From contig CALCCA010000081.1 in assembly GCA_937899725.1 (NCBI GenBank), positions 1 through 33,226 on the forward strand: a stretch of DNA of 33,226 nt. The letters run 5' to 3'. The stretch is from an uncultured Halomicronema sp. (lineage in GTDB: Bacteria > Cyanobacteriota > Cyanobacteriia > Phormidesmidales > Phormidesmidaceae). The notes under the pieces were generated by a model, which was not told the DNA's origin, did not search any database, and saw nothing but the letters and a program-made list of their open reading frames with translations. Made by a program: the position numbers and the translations under genes. Below are positions 16,130 to 24,944 of this stretch, one piece after another (the stretch's first letter is position 1; each line of letters begins with the position of its first letter).

Positions 16130-17917
16130 ATGACTGCATCAAAAGCTCCAACCATCATTATCGGTGCCGGTTTTGCCGGACTGTTTACCGCCTTGCATCT
16201 GACCAACCAAAGCTATCCACACCCGATTATTCTGATTGACCGTAATGAGCGCTTTTCTTTTAAGCCGCTGTTGTACGACTATATGAGCGGTGAGATGCAG
16301 TCCTATCAAATCAATCCTGTGTATGTCGGATTGCTGCAGGGCCGCAACATCACCTTCATCAAAGACACCGTCACGTCGATCGATTTAGAGTCGCGTCAGG
16401 TTTATCTCGCCAATGGCAGTGCTCAAGCCTATGGCAATTTGGTGGTGGCACCCGGCAGTGTCCCGGCATTTTTTGCGGAGGGTGCAGCTGAACATGCCTT
16501 GACGTTTCAGAGCAAAGCCGATGCCGATGCTTTAAAGCAGCAGCTCATGGCACGATGTCGAGAAGCAGCGCAGCAGCAGTCGCCAGAGATGCGGCGATCG
16601 CTGCTGACGGTTGCGATTGTGGGGGGCGGCCCGGTTGGGGTGGAGCTGGCCTTAACGCTTGGCGACCTACTACCGCAATGGTATGAGGATGTAGCCAGTG
16701 AAATCGCCCCCGAGATCACCACCCAGCCAGAAGACATTCGCATCGTGTTGCTCAATCGCAGTGACATTCTCAACGGCGACGTGAATAGTCGGCTCCGAGA
16801 TACAGTCATGTCGGCTATGGAAGATCGGGTGATTCAACCGGAGCTGATATTAGGCGCTTCGGTGACCGCAGTGCATCGGGATGCAGTCGAATTTGGGCGT
16901 GATGGCAATTCTGAGCGCTTAGTCGCAAATACGATTGTTTGGACCGCTGGCACCAAAGTTCATCCGCTCGTTCAAGCGCTGCCTGTACCAGAGGGCCAAC
17001 GGACAAAGCGTGGCCAGCTTCTGGTTAAGCCCACGCTGCAGCTGCTAGCGCATCCCGAGGTTTTCGCCGCCGGCGACTGCGCTGTTATCGAATCGGATGA
17101 AGGCCATACTGACCCGCTTCCGGCCACTGCTCAGGTAGCTTATCAGCAAGGGGGGGCGATCGCTCAATCCTTGATGGCCAGAGCAAAACAGCAGGCCTCT
17201 CTGCCCGCTTCTAATGTGGGCCTGCGAGGAACGGTGATGAAGCTGGGGATGGGCACCGCAGTGGCAAATGTATTTGATCGCTACGAGATTGTCGGGACTT
17301 TAGGGCAGACCATTCGTCAGGCGATGTACTTGAGCCTGATGCCCACACCAGCCCACAACCTCAGAGCAACGCGGGACTGGATCAAAGTTGATGTGTTTCA
17401 GACTTATGTGCATGACTACGACGCGATTGACTACACCGCCGGTTACGAGGTCGAAGAACTGCTCACCCTCGCCACCGCCGTCACCCTAAGCGCCACCGCC
17501 GTGTCTAAGGCCGAAACCGGGTTGATCGCGGATCAGTTGGAAGCGGTTGCCCTGAGGCAAGCGCTGGCGAGAGCAACGAGCCAATATCCTAACAGTCCTC
17601 TAATTCATGCCTTGTTTGGGCACCATGCTAAGCGCCAGCTAGTTCTGAAGCAGACCGACAGTCGTGACCAAACATGGGAGCAAATGCTCGCGTACGCCCT
17701 CGCTAAGATCGATCAGGCGATCGCGATTTTGACCGACAAAGCCTCGCCGGAGGAACTGCGTGACTATCAAGAACTGGTTTATACCTGTTGCGATCGCGTC
17801 GCTCGCGCGGCGCGGCGGAGCCCCTTAGACCAGCAGCAGATTTCCCCAGCAGAAGCCGTCGTTCTCGCAAAGATAAAAGCTGCTCTCGGGTTGGCACAGC
17901 CGCATCACACGCAATAG
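16130..17917 (+). CDS. Type II NAD(P)H dehydrogenase-like FAD oxidoreductase
   Basis: A 595-residue flavoprotein that would oxidise NAD(P)H and reduce quinone without pumping protons. FAD binding is by GAGFAGL (12-18) near the N-terminus; the NAD(P)-binding Rossmann motif is VGGGPVGVEL (from about 164); the second FAD contact is FAAGDCA followed by PATAQVAYQQG. An amphipathic region near LRGTVMKLGMGTAVANVF may contact the membrane. Catalytic core length is about 435 residues; the remaining 160 form a helical C-terminal extension lacking in short NDH-2 enzymes. The frame is open 85 codons upstream, but the ATG at 16130 begins the FAD fold. In cyanobacteria NDH-2 homologs (NdbA/B/C) are thought to sense or set the redox state; which one this corresponds to is not resolved. 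Confidence 0.88.
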   Translation: MTASKAPTIIIGAGFAGLFTALHLTNQSYPHPIILIDRNERFSFKPLLYDYMSGEMQSYQINPVYVGLLQGRNITFIKDTVTSIDLESRQVYLANGSAQAYGNLVVAPGSVPAFFAEGAAEHALTFQSKADADALKQQLMARCREAAQQQSPEMRRSLLTVAIVGGGPVGVELALTLGDLLPQWYEDVASEIAPEITTQPEDIRIVLLNRSDILNGDVNSRLRDTVMSAMEDRVIQPELILGASVTAVHRDAVEFGRDGNSERLVANTIVWTAGTKVHPLVQALPVPEGQRTKRGQLLVKPTLQLLAHPEVFAAGDCAVIESDEGHTDPLPATAQVAYQQGGAIAQSLMARAKQQASLPASNVGLRGTVMKLGMGTAVANVFDRYEIVGTLGQTIRQAMYLSLMPTPAHNLRATRDWIKVDVFQTYVHDYDAIDYTAGYEVEELLTLATAVTLSATAVSKAETGLIADQLEAVALRQALARATSQYPNSPLIHALFGHHAKRQLVLKQTDSRDQTWEQMLAYALAKIDQAIAILTDKASPEELRDYQELVYTCCDRVARAARRSPLDQQQISPAEAVVLAKIKAALGLAQPHHTQ

Positions 17918-17935
17918 GGATGCTGGCGTGATGAT

Positions 17936-17972
17936 GGATACTTGACGTTGCAGTTCCCAACGTCAAGTATCC
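17936..17972 (+). terminator. Strong 15-bp hairpin after the dehydrogenase gene
   Basis: A perfect 15-bp stem (17936-17950 with 17958-17972) and 7-base loop starts 18 bases after the dehydrogenase stop. There is no T-tract after it, so it could be a transcript-stabilising hairpin or a terminator acting with other factors. Confidence 0.5.
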
Positions 17973-18047
17973 GTGAGCTACCGAATCCGTTTGTGGACGT
18001 TGCTTTACCCAGCCCAGCGCAAAGCACGGTGTCTTGCCGGCAGGGCT

Positions 18048-18066
18048 GCTGACGGTAACCGTCAGC
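18048..18066 (+). terminator. Palindrome GCTGACGGT-A-ACCGTCAGC followed by GTTTTC
   Basis: Nine-base arms around a single central A are followed by GTTTTC. It lies in the 265-base gap between the dehydrogenase and glgX. It may be a second terminator or an operator for glgX; the one-base centre favours a protein-binding palindrome over an RNA hairpin. Confidence 0.35.
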
Positions 18067-18182
18067 GTTTTCACCACCGAAACCGGCCTGTTGCCCCGAA
18101 GCGGTGGGGCACGTTTCCATCCGGGGAAGGCGACCCGTTACAATCATGGCGTCTGATTGTGCTGCCATTCTTCCCCGCTTTT

Positions 18183-20324
18183 ATGACCCACACCATCTGG
18201 CCCGGCAACCCACATCCCTTGGGGGCAACCTGGGACGGCAAGGGCACTAACTTCGCGATTTTTGCCGAAAATGCGACGGCCGTTTACCTTTGCCTGTTTG
18301 ATGACGAGGATGCGGAAACGCAAATTCAGCTGTCTGAACTGAGCAACTACGTATGGCACGGATATCTGCCCCAGATTGGTCCTGGTCAGCGATATGCCTA
18401 TCGGGTTGCCGGCCCCTATGAACCCGAGGAAGGGCAGCGCTTCAACGTTCACAAGCTGTTGTTAGATCCCTACGCTCAAGCGATCGCGGGCGATGTGCAG
18501 CATGGCGCGGCGATGTTTGGCTATCCCGTCGACAACGCGACCAAGACTGATCGCGACCTCGATTTTTCTGACTTGGACGACCGCGATCTGATTCCCCGAT
18601 GTGTGGTGGTGGACCCCACCTTTGAGTGGGAGGGCGATCGCCCGCCGGAGACGCCGTGGCACCGCACCATTATTTACGAAGCCCATGTCAAAGGGCTCAC
18701 CCAGCAGCACCCCGACATTCCCCCCGCGCTGCGGGGCACCTACGCGGGGTTAGGGCATCCCGCCGCGATCGCCCACCTCAAGACATTGGGGGTCACAGCC
18801 ATTGAGCTGCTGCCGGTGCATCATTTTATGGCCTATCCGGGCCATTTAGTCAGTGTGGGCCTGCGCAATTATTGGGGCTATGACTCCCTCGGGTACTTTG
18901 CGCCCTACTCGGGCTATAGCCCCCAGGGCAGCCACGGCGAGCAAGTGCGCGAATTTAAGGAGATGGTCAAGGCACTGCACCAAGAAGGCATTGAAGTCAT
19001 TCTCGACGTGGTTTATAACCACACCGGCGAGGGCAACGAATTTGGCCCCACGGTCGCCTTTCGTGGCATCGATAACCAGGCCTATTATCGGCTGGTCGAA
19101 AATAAGCCCCAGTACTATATGGATTTCACGGGGTGCGGCAATTCCCTCAATGTCTGCCATCCCCAAGTGCTGAAGCTGATTATGGATAGCCTGCGCTACT
19201 GGGTCGAAGAAATGCACGTCGATGGGTTTCGGTTTGACCTGGCTTCGGCGCTGGCCCGTGAACTCTACGAAGTAAATAGCCTGGCCGCATTCTTCGATAT
19301 CATTCATCAAGATCCGGTGCTGTCGACCACCAAGCTGATTGCCGAACCTTGGGATCTCGGCGAAGGTGGCTATCAGGTGGGCAATTTCCCGCTGTTGTGG
19401 TCAGAGTGGAATGGCAAATATCGCGACACCATGCGTGATTTTTGGTGCAAAGAATCCCACTGTCGGTTAGGAGAATTTGCCTTTCGCCTGACGGGGAGTT
19501 CGGATCTCTATGAATCGAACGGCAAGCGGCCTCACTCCAGTATCAACTTCATTACCTGCCACGATGGCTTTACCCTACGTGATCTGGTCAGCTACAACGA
19601 AAAGCACAACGAGGCCAACGGTGAAGGCAATCGCGATGGTGAGAGCTATAACCGCTCTTGGAATTGCGGCGTCGAAGGCGAGACGAATGACCTCGTCGTC
19701 CTGGAAATTCGCGCCCGCCAGCAGCGCAACCTGATCGCCACGCTGCTGCTATCGCAGGGCGTGCCCATGCTGTTGGGAGGCGATGAACTGGGCCGATCGC
19801 AGCAGGGCAACAACAACACCTACTGCCAAGACAGTGAACTGGCCTGGCTGAACTGGGACTTAGCGCCGGAGCAAAAGGACTGCTTCTCGTTTGTGCAGGA
19901 AATGATAGCCTTTCGCCAGGCTCACCCCGTCTTTGGGCGACGTGATTGGTTTCAAGGCCGCGAGATTCATGGTTCGGGTGTCGATGACATTGGCTGGTTT
20001 AATCCCGATGGCAGTGAAGTCAGCGATGCCGATTGGCAAAAAGCCGAGGCTAAAACCATTGGCGTTTTTCTCAATGGCGAAGAGATCCCTGAGCCGGACC
20101 CACAAGGTCAACGCATTGTGGATGACAGTTTTATGGTGCTATTCAACGCTCAGGCCGAATCGCAAACTTTCGTCATCGCTGCCTCGCTAAGCGATCGCCC
20201 CTGGCAACTTATCATCGATACCAAAACCGCCGCCGGCTTCGTGACGCCTGCCGTTGAGGTCGTCGGCGAGTCGCTGGTCGTCGGCGGGCGATCGCTCATG
20301 GTGCTGACGCATTCCCCCCGTTAA
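18183..20324 (+). CDS. glgX: Glycogen debranching enzyme (isoamylase type, GlgX)
   Basis: A 713-residue GH13 enzyme that hydrolyses alpha-1,6 branches of glycogen during its breakdown. The N-terminal CBM48 domain begins [20 protein letters not shown]. In the catalytic barrel the nucleophile is D352 (VDGFRFDLA), the acid/base is E388 (LIAEPWD) and the transition-state stabiliser is D461 ([20 protein letters not shown]), all typical of GlgX/isoamylase. Length agrees with the family. The frame is open 70 codons upstream, but that segment is unrelated to the family and crosses the palindrome at 18048; the ATG at 18183 is chosen although no clear Shine-Dalgarno is seen. It follows the dehydrogenase on the same strand but after strong hairpins, so probably its own transcript. 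Confidence 0.95.
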   Translation: MTHTIWPGNPHPLGATWDGKGTNFAIFAENATAVYLCLFDDEDAETQIQLSELSNYVWHGYLPQIGPGQRYAYRVAGPYEPEEGQRFNVHKLLLDPYAQAIAGDVQHGAAMFGYPVDNATKTDRDLDFSDLDDRDLIPRCVVVDPTFEWEGDRPPETPWHRTIIYEAHVKGLTQQHPDIPPALRGTYAGLGHPAAIAHLKTLGVTAIELLPVHHFMAYPGHLVSVGLRNYWGYDSLGYFAPYSGYSPQGSHGEQVREFKEMVKALHQEGIEVILDVVYNHTGEGNEFGPTVAFRGIDNQAYYRLVENKPQYYMDFTGCGNSLNVCHPQVLKLIMDSLRYWVEEMHVDGFRFDLASALARELYEVNSLAAFFDIIHQDPVLSTTKLIAEPWDLGEGGYQVGNFPLLWSEWNGKYRDTMRDFWCKESHCRLGEFAFRLTGSSDLYESNGKRPHSSINFITCHDGFTLRDLVSYNEKHNEANGEGNRDGESYNRSWNCGVEGETNDLVVLEIRARQQRNLIATLLLSQGVPMLLGGDELGRSQQGNNNTYCQDSELAWLNWDLAPEQKDCFSFVQEMIAFRQAHPVFGRRDWFQGREIHGSGVDDIGWFNPDGSEVSDADWQKAEAKTIGVFLNGEEIPEPDPQGQRIVDDSFMVLFNAQAESQTFVIAASLSDRPWQLIIDTKTAAGFVTPAVEVVGESLVVGGRSLMVLTHSPR

Positions 20325-20617
20325 CCTTGCCCCGATGTCGCTATTGGGGGCGGCACGGTAGTGGCGGTCGCTGGGTGCAGCTATTGAGTGGGGGAACACA
20401 CAATCTACCCGCGTTTAGCTATCCTTGAAGCCAGTCAAGGGCAGGGCTGACCCCTGGCATTCCCCATTATTGGCCGGGTTGGGCAGTCCTGGGGAGCTGG
20501 TTTAAGCGCCGCTCCCGGAGCGTGAGAGTTCTGACTCAAATAAAAACTCCGCCCCAAAACTGAGACGGAGTGTGATGGCCAGCCCGCGACTCGCCGGTGC
20601 GAGTGAGGACAGCTGAT
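20325..20617. other. Non-coding gap between convergent glgX and psaM
   Basis: The stretch of 293 bases contains the psaM terminator (20546-20571) and a near-palindrome CGCTCCCGGAGCG around 20509. No gene or known RNA was recognised. Confidence 0.4.
20541..20571 (-). terminator. Intrinsic terminator of psaM
   Basis: On the minus strand ACTCCGTCTC pairs with GGGGCGGAGT through ten positions including G-T wobbles (20546-20571), with loop AGTTTT, and is followed by TTTTATTTG. It lies 47 bases after the psaM stop. Confidence 0.75.
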
Positions 20618-20707
20618 TTACTTATACAATTCGGTTGCTAGGCGGAGAGCCAGGAAACCGGGAACCAGGGCAACGGCCAAGGCGACGAAAACTTGAGTAT
20701 CTGACAT
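20618..20707 (-). CDS. psaM: Photosystem I reaction centre subunit XII (PsaM)
   Basis: A 29-residue single-helix thylakoid membrane protein. It reads MSDTQVFVALAVALVPGFLA and ends LRLATELYK, matching the PsaM pattern of an SDTQ start, one hydrophobic helix and an R-L-(S/A)-TELYK end; the family is about 30 residues long. PsaM lies at the trimer interface of cyanobacterial photosystem I. AAGGA lies eight bases before the ATG, a strong terminator follows, and an HLR1-like site is about 100 bases upstream. The gene is a separate transcript between glgX and phoU and divergent from phoU. Confidence 0.93.
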   Translation of the reverse strand: MSDTQVFVALAVALVPGFLALRLATELYK

Positions 20708-21062
20708 TGCTATCAGTCCTTTTAAAAAACGCTAAGAGGTCTCACCGTAAGAGACTGAGTTAATTCTTGACCAAGAAGCTTATTTATCTACTTTTCGATG
20801 AGCAACTGTTACACAGCGTTACCTAAACCAGATATTTGGTTTCTTAACCTTGACCGGTCATGCTGGTAGTTTATAAGGTCTAGACCTATGCCTTCAGCAC
20901 GGGGTGGTCTGGCTGATCAAGAGCCCCTTCGCCGCCGCTCGGCAATGGCGGCTGACTCCCCTCGATAGGTTAAGAAGCTGCCGTTGATTCTGAGTTGGTG
21001 ACCTGAAACACTTCCTTTTAGGAAGTCGCACAACATAATGACGCCAATATTTAATCGCTGCT
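20708..21062. other. Divergent psaM/phoU intergenic region
   Basis: The 355 bases contain the psaM ribosome-binding site, an AT-rich promoter-like part and the HLR1-like site. Nearer phoU I see no gene or named motif; no Pho box repeat was recognised. Confidence 0.4.
20809..20826 (-). promoter_or_regulatory. HLR1-like direct repeat upstream of psaM (RpaB-type site)
   Basis: GTTACACAGCGTTACCTA consists of two GTTAC(A/C) units ten bases apart, close to the HLR1 consensus (G/T)TTACAWW-NN-(G/T)TTACAWW bound by the response regulator RpaB in cyanobacteria. It lies about 100 bases upstream of the psaM start. Photosystem I genes are known RpaB targets, so light-dependent regulation is inferred. Confidence 0.5.
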
Positions 21063-21740
21063 GTGACTAATTCCCTACCCCTCTCTTCGTCAGACAATCC
21101 CGCCCCACCGCCTTTTGGTCAACAACTTAGGCGGATACAGCGAGATGTCTTGCGGATGGGCGCTTTGGTGGAATATTCCTGCCTGCTAGCTCGGCATGCG
21201 TTATGCGATCGCAATTTAGCCGCAGCCCAGCAGCTCCAAGCCCACGATAAGCAAGTGGATCAGTTTTATCGCCAAATTGAGGTGGACTGTGTGGAGTTGT
21301 TGAACCACCCGCCTCAGGGCATGCAAGACCTGAGGCACGTGAGCGCCTTTATGCAGCTAATCCGAGATTTAGAACGCATTGGTGACTACGCCAAAGACAT
21401 TGGCGAGGTGGCGATGCGGCTGTTTCCTTACCCGGCGCATCCCAAATCAGACGAGATTCGGGTGATGATCGATCGCTGCCGCTCTATGGTGGCGCTGAGT
21501 TTGGTGGCGGTGTCTGACCTCAATGCCGATGTCGGGCTCGATATTAAAATCAAAGATGATGCGGTAGATGACGATTACGAGCGGCTGTACGACACGCTGG
21601 TGCATGCCGACGGCATGCTCACCAATATTGAGGTGACAGTATCGCTGGTGCTGGTGATTCGATACTTAGAGCGCATGGCCGATCATGCCACCAATGTCGG
21701 GCGCCGCATTGCCTATGTGGTGACCGGTGAACGTCGCTAA
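21063..21740 (+). CDS. phoU: Phosphate signalling protein PhoU
   Basis: A 225-residue all-helical cytoplasmic protein that in the family modulates the PhoR/PhoB-type sensor and the Pst phosphate transporter. It has the two repeated PhoU three-helix units, about 15-110 and 118-220. Each carries the metal-binding E/D-x-x-R-(I/M)-(G/A)-D motif: RDLERIGDYAKDIGE and RYLERMADHATNVGRRIAYVVTGE. Length is as usual for PhoU. The start is GTG at 21063; no Shine-Dalgarno is visible and an internal ATG at about codon 31 would remove part of the first helix. No pst transporter or pho two-component genes are nearby, so phoU is solitary here. Confidence 0.93.
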   Translation: MTNSLPLSSSDNPAPPPFGQQLRRIQRDVLRMGALVEYSCLLARHALCDRNLAAAQQLQAHDKQVDQFYRQIEVDCVELLNHPPQGMQDLRHVSAFMQLIRDLERIGDYAKDIGEVAMRLFPYPAHPKSDEIRVMIDRCRSMVALSLVAVSDLNADVGLDIKIKDDAVDDDYERLYDTLVHADGMLTNIEVTVSLVLVIRYLERMADHATNVGRRIAYVVTGERR

Positions 21741-22161
21741 AGCCCTGAGGAGACGGGGCGATCGCGCGACTCATCCCAGATGTCCGTATTTTTTCAGATT
21801 ACGGTATAGTTGTAACGGCTTAGGGGTAATTGGCTCTGCGATTTGAGTCATCCACGGCTTAACCGGTTTCCTGCCATCGGGTTCCGCAAGTTCTTGCTAA
21901 GGCTGAGCAGGTTCTGAAAAGGCATCGGCGCTGGGGGTTGCATTAACTCCACGCAGGTATAGATGTGGCTTTTCAAGCAACCCAGTTTTAGGATGTGCTG
22001 TCACGGCGAACTGAGTACCAGGGCGTAGTTACCAAATGCATTTCGGCACGGTTAACGGTGGTCCCTTGGCTAGTCAGCTCTCACCCTCTCTGCTTTGGCA
22101 AGATTGATGAGCTTTGGCTTGTTGTGTTGCTCATCTGCATCGGATAAGGATTACCCGCTTC
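21741..22161. other. Non-coding stretch of 420 bases before the RNase-family gene
   Basis: No convincing open frame is present. I compared it by eye with tmRNA, 6S RNA, RNase P RNA and SRP RNA signatures and recognised none. It may contain a long 5' leader for the downstream gene, which would be reasonable for an RNase autoregulated at its leader, but this is speculation. Confidence 0.4.
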
Positions 22162-24540
22162 ATGAATTTCTCGATCGCCTCACTGCTCGCCAACTTGACC
22201 GACGACAAGACGCTGACGCTCAAAACGATTCAAAAGAAGCTCCACTGCGATACTGATGACAGCGTCCGAGAGCTGCAAATTGCCCTGGACGCCCTAGAAC
22301 GCATCGGCGTGCTCGCTAAAGATAAGGGTAAATATCAGCGGGCCACCGAAGAAGGTGTGGTCGAAGGCAAGCTCCGCTGTTCCAGCAAAGGCTTTTGCTT
22401 TGCCATTCAAGACGATGAAGCTGCCGACGATATCTACATTCGCGAGAGCCAGCTAAACACCGCCTGGAATGGCGATCGCGTACTGGTGCGCGTCACGAAA
22501 GATGGCAGTCGCCGCCGCAGCCCCGAAGGGGAAGTCAAGGTGATTTTGGAGCGGGCCAACGCTTCGGTGCTCGCCCGCGTCAAACAGGAGAACGAAAAAT
22601 ATCAGGCCGTGCCGCTCGACGATCGCCTGCTGTTTGAGCTGAGCCTGCAGGGCGAAGCCGAGACCCTCTCCCAGGCGGTAGATCAGCTGGCCCACATTGA
22701 GGTAGTGCGCTATCCGCTAGCGCAAGAGCCGCCCCGAGGTCGCGTTGCGCAAATTTTGGGCAGCGATGCCGAAGCCTCTTCGGACATCGACATCGTCTAC
22801 TGCAAATACGACTTACCGCGCAGTTTTTCTGACGAGGCGTTAGCAGCGAGCCAGTCTTTGCCTAATCGTGTGCGCAAAGCTGAACTCAAAGATCGAGTGG
22901 ATCTGCGCGAGCAGCTAACGGTGACCATTCATGGAACCAAATCCCAGGCCATTGATGATGCCTTCAGCGTCAGCAAAACCGACGATGGCAACTGGCAGTT
23001 AGGCGTCCACATTGCCGATGTCGCCCACTACGTGCCCTTGTATTCGCATATCGATCGCGAAGCCCTCAAACGTGGTACGGCGGTTTATCTCGGCCAAGAC
23101 ATGATTCCGATGTTACCGCCGCCGTTATCCACGTCGCTGTGTTCCTTTAGTCAGGGCAAAGACCGGCTAGCGATTTCAGTCATCGTCACGCTCGATACTG
23201 AGGGTAAAGTGCTGGAATTTGAAATTCAGCCCAGCGTGATTTCCGTCGATCATGCCCTCGACTATAAGCAGGCTCAAGGCATTTTGGCCCGTGACGACAA
23301 AGCGGCACTGGGTGAACTCGGGCTCAAACTCAAGGATCTGAAAAAGCTGGAACCGGCCTTTGCCACCGTCGCCGATCTCTTTACCCTGAGCCAGGGCATT
23401 CGTCAGCAGCGGATGGCGCGGGGCTCGTTTGAACTCAATCTGCCCGAGCATGAGTTTCCCGATGATGCCAAAGAACCCCTCGCCTCTTACGCTTCGCCAC
23501 GGTTTCAATACGACGATGAAGGGCTACTGGGCGTCATTGTCGTGTCGTCATCCCTGAAAGCTCGCATGATGGTGACCGAGTTCAGTCTGCTGGCGAATCA
23601 GCTAGTGGCCTCTCACCTGAAGGCATTGAGCATCCCCGCCATCTATCGCTTACACCGCACACCGACGATCTCTGATGTGCAAGAGTTGACGAAACTGGCG
23701 GAAAACATGGACATCAATCTGGCCCTGACGGCAGATGACACCATTGAACCGATGGATTATCAGCGCTTTACCAAGCAGTTTGCTGAATCCCCGTCAGAAA
23801 AGATTCTCACCTATCTGCTGCTATCGACGTTTAAGCCCGCGTTTTATGGCACTCATGCCGATTTGCATTTTGGCCTTGCCCTAACAGAGGGCTACACCCA
23901 CTTTGCGTCGCCCACCCGCCGCTACCCCGATCTAATGATTCAACGGGTGCTGCATGCGCTGTTTGATGATGGCCGCGATCGCCGCTCGACGCGCTCTAAA
24001 GATCGGGTTAACCTCCGCCACAGTAGCTGTCATGGCAACGTCAATTGGAACGTGTTGCCGCCCGACATCAACAGTGAGTTAGAAGACTACATCAAGCGCA
24101 TTGTGGGGCCGTTGAGTGAGCGTGAGCAGTTGGCCCAAGATGCTGAGACTGACCTAGAAGGGCTAAAAAAAGCCGAGTTCATGCGAGACCACACCGGCTC
24201 AGACTTTCACGGCTTAATCACCGGCGTGCAGTCCTACGGCTTTTTTGTCGAAATCGAAGAGTTGCTAGTCGAAGGGCTGGTGCATGTCAGTTCGCTCAAA
24301 GATGATTGGTACGAATATCGATCGCGGCAGCAAAAGCTGGTCGGGCGGAAGAACCGCCGTCAGTTTCGCCTGGGCGATCAGGTCGAGGTGCAGGTCAAGA
24401 GCGTTGATTACTATCGTCAGCAGATTGATTTGGTGGTCGTCGGCGGTGGCAGCGAGGCCAGCGAAGATGACATGAACGACGATGATGACGTGAACGGCAA
24501 CGGCAACGGCGAAGAGCAACCCAACGACGAGTCTGAATAA
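22162..24540 (+). CDS. zam: RNase II/RNase R-family protein, Zam type
   Basis: A 792-residue protein of the RNase II/R family. It has an N-terminal winged-helix-like segment (about 1-60), cold-shock-type OB domains (about 65-225), the RNB domain (about 240-600) and an S1 domain (about 675-755), then an acidic Asp/Asn/Gly-rich tail. RNB signatures include HIADVAHYVP, YTHFASPTRRYPDLMIQRVLH and QDAETDLEGLKKAEF. However, the metal-binding segment reads TIHGTKSQAIDDAF: His257 and Ala263 stand where E. coli RNase II has D201 and D207, while D265 and D266 are kept. Length and N-terminus fit Zam (acetazolamide resistance) of Synechocystis, from memory. Activity as an exoribonuclease is therefore uncertain; it could be an RNA-binding homolog. 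The ATG at 22162 has AAGGA 11 bases upstream; the 16 codons before it are not conserved-looking. Confidence 0.85.
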   Translation: MNFSIASLLANLTDDKTLTLKTIQKKLHCDTDDSVRELQIALDALERIGVLAKDKGKYQRATEEGVVEGKLRCSSKGFCFAIQDDEAADDIYIRESQLNTAWNGDRVLVRVTKDGSRRRSPEGEVKVILERANASVLARVKQENEKYQAVPLDDRLLFELSLQGEAETLSQAVDQLAHIEVVRYPLAQEPPRGRVAQILGSDAEASSDIDIVYCKYDLPRSFSDEALAASQSLPNRVRKAELKDRVDLREQLTVTIHGTKSQAIDDAFSVSKTDDGNWQLGVHIADVAHYVPLYSHIDREALKRGTAVYLGQDMIPMLPPPLSTSLCSFSQGKDRLAISVIVTLDTEGKVLEFEIQPSVISVDHALDYKQAQGILARDDKAALGELGLKLKDLKKLEPAFATVADLFTLSQGIRQQRMARGSFELNLPEHEFPDDAKEPLASYASPRFQYDDEGLLGVIVVSSSLKARMMVTEFSLLANQLVASHLKALSIPAIYRLHRTPTISDVQELTKLAENMDINLALTADDTIEPMDYQRFTKQFAESPSEKILTYLLLSTFKPAFYGTHADLHFGLALTEGYTHFASPTRRYPDLMIQRVLHALFDDGRDRRSTRSKDRVNLRHSSCHGNVNWNVLPPDINSELEDYIKRIVGPLSEREQLAQDAETDLEGLKKAEFMRDHTGSDFHGLITGVQSYGFFVEIEELLVEGLVHVSSLKDDWYEYRSRQQKLVGRKNRRQFRLGDQVEVQVKSVDYYRQQIDLVVVGGGSEASEDDMNDDDDVNGNGNGEEQPNDESE

Positions 24541-24666
24541 ACCGCTGGGGCGAGTTCAGTTGAAAGCAGCGGCTGGCGATCGTTGGTCAGGGCAAAGTTG
24601 CCCATTCTGCTCGCCGATGGTTTTTCGTCAGCCCACAATTGCCTCAAGCCTAGTTTAGGAATGGTA

Positions 24667-24824
24667 CCGCCCCCCTTTTTGCACCTCAGCTTCCCGTTTC
24701 CTATCTGCCGTGGGCGTGAAGTTTATGGGTGCGTCAAACTAAAGTATGAGTGGCCCCCTCCCTTTTTCCCTCAGCTCTCCTATCTGCTATATAGGTGAAA
24801 TTTACAGGTGCGTCAAATTAAAAG
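24667..24824 (+). repeat. Two degenerate direct repeats upstream of ubiX
   Basis: Copy 1 (about 24667-24744) and copy 2 (about 24752-24824) share the order C-rich run, CTTTTT, CCTCAGC, TCCTATCTGC, GTGAA, TTTA, GGTGCGTCAAA and TAAA. They differ by small insertions and substitutions. The segment 24541-24944 has no other recognisable feature. The copies look like remnants of a non-coding dispersed element. Confidence 0.55.
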
Positions 24825-24944
24825 CCTTTGCTCTTCAGCGCCTCTGCCGCCCTTAGCGATTGTGAACCGGCTGCCGCAGTCTGCTATTCCCCTCTGTTCA
24901 ATTCCAACCTTGTCTGCTGTGGTAATCGTGAGAGCCAGAGCGCG

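Noticed and set aside
18846-19310. Antisense open frame (154 codons) inside glgX
   Set aside because: It overlaps the catalytic core of GlgX and shows no independent protein features.
20894-21097. Minus-strand open frame of 67 codons upstream of phoU
   Set aside because: It overlaps the phoU start, has no clear ribosome-binding site and no recognisable domain.
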